A DNA stretch of 12,382 bases from an uncultured Streptomyces sp. Its GTDB lineage: Bacteria > Actinomycetota > Actinomycetes > Streptomycetales > Streptomycetaceae. The notes beneath the pieces were generated by a model. The model made no database searches. It saw only the letters and a list, made by a program, of their open reading frames with translations, and was not told the DNA's origin. Shown piece by piece: positions 7,630-12,382 of this stretch. The translations under genes were made by a program, and so were the position numbers. Each line of letters begins with the position of its first letter. The first letter of the stretch is position 1. The stretch lies in NCBI GenBank assembly GCA_946480485.1, contig CAMLJW010000115.1, forward strand, positions 1 to 12,382. The letters run 5' to 3'.

Positions 7630-7857
7630 TCATCGTTTAACAGGCTTTTGACCTGCGGTGATGAATATCGGTGGGTTCGGTCGGGCGTCGAAGAGTCGGG
7701 TCCGGTACCCGCCCGCCGCGCCGCCGCCCGAGAAGCCGGCGCCGCTGTGAGGGAAGGCCGGCTTGAGGATGTGGGCGCGGTGGCCGGGGCTGTCCGTCCA
7801 GCCGCGTACGAGGTCGGCGGGGGAGCGCCGGCCGCAGGCGATGGTCTCGCCGATGGA
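7630..7857 (-). pseudogene. Remnant of a CAP (SCP/PR-1)-domain protein gene, C-terminal part only
   Basis: On the minus strand the frame ending in TGA at 7630-7632 reads SIGETIACGRRSPADLVRGW, then TDSPGHRAHILKPAFPHSGAGF, then GGYRTRLFDARPN. This matches the end of bacterial CAP-domain proteins (GENIA...W..SPGHR.NIL...F...G.G......YWTQ.F). CAP domains are secreted and usually about 120 residues or more after a signal peptide. Here only about 75 residues remain: the signal peptide and the first catalytic-fold histidine region are gone. The frame stays open upstream to 8052, but the translation there is Arg/Pro-rich, unlike CAP, and overlaps the MBL gene in antiphase. No start codon with a ribosome-binding site precedes the CAP part. 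It begins just after the hairpin at 7862-7895, marking a likely deletion joint. Expression is unlikely. Confidence 0.7.
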
Positions 7858-7861
7858 TGGG

Positions 7862-7895
7862 TGGTGTCCTTCCGCCCCGCGACGGAAGGAGACCA
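7862..7895 (-). terminator. Hairpin downstream of the MBL-fold gene
   Basis: TGGT-g-TCCTTCCG (7862-7874) pairs with CGGAAGGA-g-ACCA (7883-7895), 12 of 13 positions complementary with one G/G mismatch, around an eight-base loop CCCCGCGA. It lies 32 bases beyond the stop of the minus-strand MBL-fold gene. No T-run follows. The position and strength fit a transcription terminator and separate the MBL gene from the CAP remnant. Confidence 0.65.
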
Positions 7896-7927
7896 GCCAT
7901 TGCCGCGGTCGTCGGCAGTGAGGCGCG

Positions 7928-8674
7928 TCAGGACGCCCGCTCCCGTGCGCGCTGTGCCGCCTCGCGTACGGAGCCCTGGTGAACCGGCCCGTGCCCGGGC
8001 AGCAGTACGTCCCCGGAGAGCGCCTCGAGGGTGTCCAGCGCGGCCAGCGCACCGCGTCGATCGTGGTCGAACATGACGGGCAGCAGTTGCGGTCCGTTCA
8101 CCCGCGCGGTGGGATGAGCGCTGACCAGCGCGTCGCCCGAGATCACGATGCCCGCGTCCGGCAGGTGGAAGGCGCTGTGGCCCGCGGTGTGGCCGGGAGT
8201 GTGCACGGGAACGGGGCGGCCGGGCAGGTCCAGGGGGCCGGTGCCGGGAAAGGGCTGGGGGGTCGCTACCGGGACGTGGGCGGTGCCGCCGGACCGCAGC
8301 GCGTGCACCGCCCAGGGCAGGACGCCCGGGCGCCAGCCGTTCTTGAGGACCTGACCGATCGTCACCTGGTGGAGGAAGTCCCGGCGGGCATGAGGGACTT
8401 CGGCCTCGTGGGTGTAGACGGGCGTGCCGTACGCACTGCTGAGGTACTCGGCCGAGCCGAGGTGATCGTTGTGCGCGTGCGTGATGAGCACGGCAGTGAC
8501 CGACTCGGGCGAACTGCCCACGGCCGCCAGCGATTCGAGGACCTTCTCGCGGTCCCCGGGATAGCCGGTGTCCACCAGGGTGACGGCATCTCCCTCGGTG
8601 ATGATCACCCAGTTGGTGTTGCTGCCATGCACCAGATGGACATGGGTGGCGACCTGGCGAATCTGTACCTGCAT
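7928..8674 (-). CDS. MBL-fold metallo-hydrolase
   Basis: 248 residues with the full metallo-beta-lactamase fold signature: THAHNDHLG (His66, His68, Asp70, His71), HTPGHTAGH (His162), ISGDALV (Asp181) and LPGHGPV (His228). These are the ligands of a dinuclear zinc (or iron) site that activates water for hydrolysis. The family covers lactonases, thioesterases, glyoxalase II and other hydrolases. The compact 248-residue size and VHGSNTNWVIITEGDAVTLVDTG opening are of the general glyoxalase II-like group, and the substrate cannot be told. No signal peptide, so cytoplasmic. ATG 8674 is chosen because AGGA sits about eight bases upstream; an in-frame upstream start at 8719 adds 15 residues and lacks this support. 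It is followed by a terminator hairpin and is probably transcribed alone or with the small upstream ORF. Confidence 0.92.
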   Translation of the reverse strand: MQVQIRQVATHVHLVHGSNTNWVIITEGDAVTLVDTGYPGDREKVLESLAAVGSSPESVTAVLITHAHNDHLGSAEYLSSAYGTPVYTHEAEVPHARRDFLHQVTIGQVLKNGWRPGVLPWAVHALRSGGTAHVPVATPQPFPGTGPLDLPGRPVPVHTPGHTAGHSAFHLPDAGIVISGDALVSAHPTARVNGPQLLPVMFDHDRRGALAALDTLEALSGDVLLPGHGPVHQGSVREAAQRARERAS

Positions 8675-8736
8675 GACCGTCCTGAATCTCGAGTGCCCAG
8701 CCTGACGGGACACAGCCAAGCAGATACGCCTTTGCC

Positions 8737-8976
8737 TCAGGGACGCGGGTTGGCGAAGGTGCGCAGTGATCTCAGCCTCAGGGCCAGGAGCGGTACGCCG
8801 ATTTCGTCGAGGTGGGCGGGGTCGGGCGGGAGGTCCGCCGGCAGAACGACGTAGGCGACGGCTTCCGGAAGGCCTCGGAGGATCCCGTCACAAGCCCGGC
8901 GCAAGGGCGCGGCGACAGCCTGGGTGCTCGAACCGTCTCCCGGACCAGCACCGACCGATCCGGGCCCGTGCATGGT
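8737..8976 (-). CDS. Small hypothetical ORF or C-terminal gene remnant
   Basis: I do not recognise this sequence. On the minus strand the frame ending in TGA at 8737-8739 shows third positions that are almost all G or C over about 70 codons. It reads in part GILRGLPEAVAYVVLPADLP and HLDEIGVPLLALRLRSLRTF, a plausible folded protein. Upstream of about 8976 the same frame becomes Arg/Pro/Gly-rich and unconvincing. ATG at 8974-8976 would give 79 residues but has only a weak purine patch upstream (AGATGG). It sits 62 bases upstream of the MBL-fold gene on the same strand. It could be the tail of a once longer gene, or a small intact gene. The open frame also reads to 9273 without a stop, which at this GC content is weak evidence. 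Confidence 0.35.
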   Translation of the reverse strand, partial: TMHGPGSVGAGPGDGSSTQAVAAPLRRACDGILRGLPEAVAYVVLPADLPPDPAHLDEIGVPLLALRLRSLRTFANPRP

Positions 8977-9551
8977 CCATCTGTCTTGGCAACGAGAAAG
9001 AATGCTGGGACGGCCCAATGCCGCGGGGTCCGGGGACTCGCCGACCGCCTGGTTGCCCAACTGCCCACGGAGGAAAGGCGGGTGAGGCGCGGGCCGCACC
9101 TGAAGATGCGGGAGGGGACCGCCCTGCCCCGCCTCGTCGATCGCGCGACTGCGCAACCAGCGTGACGAGAGACGTGCCGCAGCGCCCGCAAGCCGGTATA
9201 CGCTGCCCCGCGCCCACGTTCGAGGGCCACGCGCGCGGGGGCCGGTCACCCCGGCCTGGTCGTGTGCGGGCACAGCGCCATGCCGGTCCGATCAACATAC
9301 CGTACGGTGTGACGCTCCATCCCCTTACGGACATCCGGTGATCCCGGTCGACGGGGAGCTTCCCTTGTCCGGGAGCCGGTCCAGCCGGCGCACCACACGG
9401 ACGCACAAGCCGTGCACCACTGCGGTACGGCGTCCCGAACTCCTGTCACGCAGCCTCGGCACGACCTGGGCACCGTCACCAAGAACCACCTATGGGATCC
9501 CGTGCGCCCTGGAACCGTGCGCCGCGGGTGTCTTTCACCCTGTGAGGAACC
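8977..9551. other. Sparse region, no convincing gene
   Basis: About 575 bases in which all six frames give either short or Arg/Pro/Gly-rich translations without recognisable motifs. Local base choice is less biased than in neighbouring genes. It contains a palindrome at 9296-9311 and must contain the promoter of the ChvE-like gene starting at 9552, though no consensus -35/-10 pair is obvious. It may be decayed former coding DNA left after a deletion; this is inference. Confidence 0.5.
9296..9311. promoter_or_regulatory. Palindrome CATACCGTACGGTGTG, candidate operator
   Basis: The central ten bases ACCGTACGGT are a perfect palindrome, and 14 of the 16 bases are symmetric. Sites of this form (CATAC-centre-GTATG) are common for TetR-type repressors in actinomycetes. 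It lies about 240 bases upstream of the ChvE-like gene; no TetR gene is in the window. Confidence 0.35.
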
Positions 9552-10703
9552 ATGAGCATGCGCGCCCGCACCACCGTAGCCGCGGTCCTGTCCGCGGTCT
9601 TCTCCCTCTCCCTCACCGCTTGCGGTCACACGAGCGGCGTGGCCGGCCAAGGAGACTCGACCGTCGGTATAGCTCTGCCCACGACGACGTCACAGCGCTG
9701 GATCCACGACGGCAAGGACATGGTCGACCAGATGAAGCAGTTCGGCTACGCCGCGTCCCTGAAGTACGCCGAAAACGACCCGAAGACCCAGGTCGAGCAA
9801 GTGCAGGCCATGATCGACCAGGGTGTGGACGCCCTGGTCATCGCGTCGGTCGACGGGCGTTCGCTCACTGATGTCCTGAGCAGAGCGGAAGCCGCTGACA
9901 TCCCCGTGATCTCGTACGACCGTCTGATCCTGGGCAGCTCCGACGTTGACTACTACGCCACCTTCGACAACGAGAAGGTCGGCGAGCTCCAGGCCATGTA
10001 CCTCACCGAAGAACTGGGGCTGGTCAACGGAAGTGCCAAGGGCCCGTTCAACATCGAACTGTTCGCCGGCTCCGACGACGACAACAACACCAGGTTCTTC
10101 TTCAGGGGCGCGATGGAGATCCTGCGCGCCTACATCCAGAACGGCGACCTAGTCGTGCGGTCCGGGGAGACGAAGCTCGACCAGATCACCACCCCGCGCT
10201 GGGACGGCGTCAGGGCCGAGAAGCGCATGAACGACCTGCTCGACTCCCATTACGCCAGCACGCGCGTCGACGCGGTCCTCTCGCCGTACGACGGCATGTC
10301 GCTGGGCATCATCAAGGCGCTGAAGGCGCACAACTACGGCGAGACGGGCACGCCCTTGCCCGTCGTCACGGGGCAGGACGCCGAGGTGCCCTCGATCAAG
10401 TCGATCATCGCCGGCGAGCAGTCGCAGACCGTCTACAAGGACACCCGCCAGCTCGCGCTCATCGCCTCGTTCATGGTGAACGCGGTGGTCCACGACAGGA
10501 AGCCGGTGATCAACGACACCGAGACGTACAACAACGGGAAGAAGGTAGTTCCCGCTTACCTCCTCGAGCCGGTGAGCGTCGACAAGGGCAACTACAAGCC
10601 GGTGCTCGTCGACTCGGGTTACGTCAAGAAGAGCGACCTCAGGCGGCAAGCGGCAGGCGGTCGGTGCATCAGTGCACGTCGCGCGGCCGGAACTGGATGC
10701 TGA
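9552..10703 (+). CDS. chvE-like: ChvE-like sugar-binding lipoprotein (periplasmic-binding protein type 1), orphan, extended C-terminus
   Basis: 383 residues. The signal sequence ends in lipobox LTAC (Cys24), so it is membrane-anchored outside. The body follows the xylose/multiple-monosaccharide binding proteins: VGIALPTTTSQRWIHDGKDM (38-57), QVQAMIDQGVDALVIASVDG (83-102), IPVISYDRLI (117-126), ELFAGSDDDNNTRFFFRGAM (169-188), TGQDAEVPSIKSIIAGEQSQ (273-292) and TVYKDTRQLA. ChvE relatives normally stop soon after LVDSGY-x-x-x-x-L. Here translation continues through about 20 unusual residues (RRQAAGGRCISARRAAGTGC) into the antisense of the neighbouring AlkB gene, so the original stop was probably lost. 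Normally an ATPase and permease gene (gguA/gguB or mmsA/mmsB type) follow directly; none is present. GAGGAAC lies just before ATG 9552. Start and family are secure; activity as an importer part is doubtful. Confidence 0.9.
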   Translation: MSMRARTTVAAVLSAVFSLSLTACGHTSGVAGQGDSTVGIALPTTTSQRWIHDGKDMVDQMKQFGYAASLKYAENDPKTQVEQVQAMIDQGVDALVIASVDGRSLTDVLSRAEAADIPVISYDRLILGSSDVDYYATFDNEKVGELQAMYLTEELGLVNGSAKGPFNIELFAGSDDDNNTRFFFRGAMEILRAYIQNGDLVVRSGETKLDQITTPRWDGVRAEKRMNDLLDSHYASTRVDAVLSPYDGMSLGIIKALKAHNYGETGTPLPVVTGQDAEVPSIKSIIAGEQSQTVYKDTRQLALIASFMVNAVVHDRKPVINDTETYNNGKKVVPAYLLEPVSVDKGNYKPVLVDSGYVKKSDLRRQAAGGRCISARRAAGTGC

Positions 10704-11295
10704 TCCGGGGCCCGACCGCACGCGTCGTCTTGGGAATCGCATGTTCCCAGGTGCGCTGACAGGAGCCGCCCATCACGATCAGATCGCCGTGCCCGAGCGG
10801 CCGGCGTACGGTGCCGCCCCCGCTTCGGGGCCGTAGGAGCAGGGCGCGCGGCGCGCCCACGGAAAGGATGGCGACCATCGTGTCCTCGCGCGCGCCGCGA
10901 CCGGTCCGGTCCCCGTGCCAGGCCACGCTGTCCCGGCCGTCGCGGTAATAGCAGAGCCCGGCCGTGGTGAACGGTTCCCCCAACTCTTCGGCGTAGTACG
11001 AGGAGAGGGCGACCCGCGCCTCGTCCAGAACCGGGTGCGGAAGTGCGTCGTCGTCACCGTAATGAGCGAGCAGCCGCGGGACGTCCACCGTGTGCTCGTA
11101 TATCTGCCGCCGCTCGGCCCGCCAGGGCACCTCGGTGGCGAGCCGCGTGAACAGGGCGTCGGCCCCGTGCAACCACCCCGGCAGCAGGTCGATCCAGGCG
11201 CCCTCGCCGAGCTCGATCCTGCGTAGCCCGTTCAGTGGGCCGAGGTGGACGTTGTCGGTCTGGTCGAAGAGTGAGCCCTGGAGGTGCGGGGACAT
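10669..11295 (-). CDS. AlkB-like 2-oxoglutarate/Fe(II)-dependent dioxygenase
   Basis: 208 residues. Motifs of the AlkB family are in order: LCYYRDGRDSVAWHGD with iron ligands His127 and Asp129, MVAILSVGAPRALLLRPR (140-157), the third ligand His185 in TWEHAIPK, and RISIQFRPR (Arg197, Arg203) that binds 2-oxoglutarate. AlkB proteins remove methyl or larger alkyl groups from N1-adenine and N3-cytosine by oxidation. The N-terminal SLFD and WRAERRQIYEHTVDVPRLLAHYG follow the usual bacterial pattern for base-flip and nucleotide binding. It may thus repair alkylated DNA or RNA. ATG 11295 is preceded by no clear Shine-Dalgarno (CCTTGAACC), with a possible short leader from a TATAGT -10 box. Its last 35 bases overlap the convergent ChvE-like gene. 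Confidence 0.9.
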   Translation of the reverse strand: MSPHLQGSLFDQTDNVHLGPLNGLRRIELGEGAWIDLLPGWLHGADALFTRLATEVPWRAERRQIYEHTVDVPRLLAHYGDDDALPHPVLDEARVALSSYYAEELGEPFTTAGLCYYRDGRDSVAWHGDRTGRGAREDTMVAILSVGAPRALLLRPRSGGGTVRRPLGHGDLIVMGGSCQRTWEHAIPKTTRAVGPRISIQFRPRDVH

Positions 11296-11313
11296 GGTTC
11301 AAGGTTACTCGCT

Positions 11314-11334
11314 CATTCGAATGTACGTACTATA
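11314..11334 (-). promoter_or_regulatory. Probable alkB promoter with two adjoining palindromes
   Basis: On the minus strand TATAGT (11334-11329) is a good -10 box about 34 bases before the AlkB start codon. Two perfect palindromes sit directly against it: CATTCGAATG (11314-11323) and GTACGTAC (11323-11330). Their position over the start point suits an operator. No convincing -35 hexamer is present at 17-18 bases; that place falls inside the hairpin at 11350-11380. Confidence 0.5.
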
Positions 11335-11349
11335 CGGCGATCGGCCCTG

Positions 11350-11380
11350 AGCTTGCCGTAGAACCTGGCTACGGCAAGCT
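11350..11380. terminator. Perfect 12-bp hairpin between the CDGSH gene and alkB
   Basis: AGCTTGCCGTAG (11350-11361) is exactly complementary to CTACGGCAAGCT (11369-11380) around a seven-base loop AACCTGG. It lies about 90 bases past the end of the minus-strand CDGSH gene and just upstream of the alkB promoter, as expected for a terminator separating them. It has no T-run. Because it overlaps the alkB -35 position it could instead be a regulatory dyad. Confidence 0.6.
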
Positions 11381-11420
11381 GAGCCCGCTGCTGAGCCTGA
11401 GCCGCGTCCCGGCCTGGCGT

Positions 11421-11456
11421 GCGGCTGACCGTTGGCCTGCGGCTGATCGTTGGCCT
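11421..11456. repeat. Two tandem copies of an 18-bp unit, with a decayed third
   Basis: GCGGCTGACCGTTGGCCT (11421-11438) is followed immediately by GCGGCTGATCGTTGGCCT (11439-11456), differing at one base. The next 18 bases (11457-11474, starting GCGGCGAGCGGT) keep only part of the unit and run into the stop codon of the CDGSH gene. Non-coding, just downstream of that gene. Confidence 0.8.
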
Positions 11457-11471
11457 GCGGCGAGCGGTGCC

Positions 11472-11705
11472 TCAGTCGGGGTGATCTGGGTGCTCCGGGT
11501 GCGTGTGTTTCGTGCGGCGGCGGTGGCTGGTGTCGCACCACGGGTAGACACGGCTGCGACGACAGGTGCACAGGGCAACACAGAACCGCTCGGAGGACAC
11601 GGTCGTGCCGTCCTCCAGGACGACTTCGACCGGACCCTCGACGAGCAGAGGGCCATCACGCGGAGCCATGACCCGGCGAGGCGGCTCGGCGGGCGCGTTC
11701 GACAC
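11472..11705 (-). CDS. CDGSH iron-sulfur domain protein
   Basis: 77 residues. The motif CTCRRSRVYPWCDTSH (46-61) matches C-x-C-x2-(S/T)-x3-P-x-C-D-x-(S/A/T)-H, whose three cysteines (46, 48, 57) and histidine (61) hold a [2Fe-2S] cluster. The second half of the signature is CDTSH rather than CDGSH, a change also known to me in actinobacterial members. The protein then ends in a short HPEHPDHPD tail that may bind metal or simply be flexible. CDGSH clusters act in redox, electron transfer or cluster transfer. It starts 32 bases after the stop of the diiron-oxidase-like gene, so the two are probably one operon and it may feed electrons to that enzyme; this is inference. GTG 11705 is the start, with AGGTG seven bases upstream; ATG at 11669 would remove twelve residues and lacks a ribosome site. 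Confidence 0.88.
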   Translation of the reverse strand: MSNAPAEPPRRVMAPRDGPLLVEGPVEVVLEDGTTVSSERFCVALCTCRRSRVYPWCDTSHRRRTKHTHPEHPDHPD

Positions 11706-11737
11706 GGTCGATCACCTGCCTTCCTCCGGAGAGACCG

Positions 11738-12382
11738 TCAGACGGATGAACGTGACGAGGTACGCAGGGACGACTCACCGGCCTGCCAGGCCTCCAGCAG
11801 CCGGTCGGCGAAACGGTCCTCGAGATACCCGGTGGCGTCCACGCCGAACGCTGTGTCGCCGTCCAGCTGGGGCTCCTCCTCCAGAAGGCCCGCCACGACC
11901 TCCCGGCGGACGATCTGCTCGTGCACCGCGTCGGCCTCGACGTGCTCGAGGTAGAAGTGCTCGGCGGCCGGCCCCGCCCTCGTACGCCGCATCGCCTGCG
12001 CCAGACGCCGTGAACCGGGCGACGAGGTGGTCTCGACGGCGGCGAAGTGCCCCACCAGCGCGCCGCGCAGCGCCCTGTGCAGTCCGAAGAGGGACATCAG
12101 ATTCACGATCGCCAGAGCCTCGGCGCCACTCACGTCGACATAGCGACCGTAGGCCGGGTCCAGACCCAGGTCGGCCATGAGGCCGGCGAACAGCCGGGCG
12201 TGCACGCGCTCGGCGCGCCCCGCCCCGTACTCGTCGAACTCCACCGCCGCCATCCCCGCCTTGGCCCGTCCCCACAACCGCGGCAGCACCCAGGCGTGCG
12301 GATCGGCCTCCTTGAGGTGGTAGACCGAGCGCTGGGCCGCGTACTCCCGCAGGTGCCACAGCTCGCCCTCGTCCTGGAGGAA
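11738..12382 (-). CDS. Iron-containing redox enzyme family protein (heme-oxygenase-like diiron oxidase fold), 5' end outside window
   Basis: The frame is open to the window edge, beginning FLQDEGELWHLREYAAQRSV and then YHLKEADPHAWVLPRLWG, so a GTG at 12289 is not the true start. At least 214 residues are visible. The pattern EFDEYGAGRAERVHARLF (around 12241-12190) and HFYLEHVEADAVHEQIV (about 11960-11910), with H-x3-D-x2-H at 11944-11921, fits the all-helical heme-oxygenase-like fold that holds a two-iron site in relatives such as UndA and SznF. Such enzymes use O2 for oxidations of varied substrates, including fatty acids and amines; the substrate here is unknown. It is followed 32 bases later by the CDGSH [2Fe-2S] gene, a plausible electron-transfer partner. 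The C-terminus (SSLRTSSRSSV) is a polar tail. Confidence 0.85.
   Translation of the reverse strand, partial: FLQDEGELWHLREYAAQRSVYHLKEADPHAWVLPRLWGRAKAGMAAVEFDEYGAGRAERVHARLFAGLMADLGLDPAYGRYVDVSGAEALAIVNLMSLFGLHRALRGALVGHFAAVETTSSPGSRRLAQAMRRTRAGPAAEHFYLEHVEADAVHEQIVRREVVAGLLEEEPQLDGDTAFGVDATGYLEDRFADRLLEAWQAGESSLRTSSRSSV

Noticed and set aside
7544..7650. A possible metal-regulator operator (for example a Zur-like box) in front of the CDF gene.
   Set aside because: GTT...AAC and CACCGGTG symmetries exist but are too short and do not match a Zur consensus well enough to call.
6434..7651. A 405-residue plus-strand open frame opposite the CDF gene.
   Set aside because: Translation is Arg/Val/Gly-rich without motifs, and the opposite strand has the full set of CDF motifs; long antisense frames are expected in GC-rich DNA.
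8766..9341. A 191-residue plus-strand open frame in the sparse region.
   Set aside because: Composition is dominated by Arg, Gly and Pro with no domain, start-site support or coding bias.
1..12382. CRISPR arrays, tRNA or rRNA genes, riboswitches and replication origins.
   Set aside because: No regular spaced repeats, cloverleaf-like sequence, rRNA segments or clustered DnaA boxes were seen when reading the window.

Overview
The window looks like chromosomal DNA from a high-GC actinomycete, most likely Streptomyces or a close relative. Codons end overwhelmingly in G or C, strong hairpins lack T-tracts, and the protein families and gene order are typical of that group. Only one TTA codon was noticed in the genes read. 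These are impressions from reading; no base-composition statistics or database searches were run.

Layout. (1) Positions 1-435 hold the 3' part of a serine recombinase (plus strand), cut by the window edge. (2) Positions 606-5115 hold a compact minus-strand operon, in transcription order: MalF-type permease, MalG-type permease, sugar-binding lipoprotein, Gfo/Idh/MocA oxidoreductase. It ends at a perfect 12-bp hairpin. A ROK-family regulator (5265-6437, plus) is divergent from it and is the obvious candidate controller. No ATPase subunit is encoded, as is usual for Streptomyces carbohydrate importers that share the MsiK ATPase. The oxidoreductase has AVP where most relatives have EKP, and features recalling GH109-type NAD-dependent glycosidases, so the locus may import and open an unusual glycoside. 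(3) A CDF zinc/cation exporter (6524-7543, minus) follows. (4) Next come an amputated CAP-domain gene (7630-7857), an MBL-fold hydrolase (7928-8674, minus), and about 0.9 kb of low coding density with one possible small ORF or gene remnant. (5) An orphan ChvE-like sugar-binding lipoprotein (9552-10703, plus) has no ATPase or permease beside it and appears to have run past its natural stop into the 3' end of a convergent AlkB-like dioxygenase gene (10669-11295, minus). (6) At the right end, a CDGSH iron-sulfur protein lies just downstream of a heme-oxygenase-like diiron oxidase family gene that runs out of the window. Both are on the minus strand and probably cotranscribed.

Overall this is an accessory-type region, with one coherent catabolic operon, one coherent metalloprotein pair, and several signs of deletion and rearrangement (recombinase, CAP remnant, orphan binding protein, sparse region). 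I see no phage-defence island, CRISPR array, tRNA or rRNA, and no strong evidence of an entirely new system. The most original leads are the non-canonical oxidoreductase in a ROK-controlled importer operon with a TTA-containing permease, and the CDGSH/diiron-oxidase pair.
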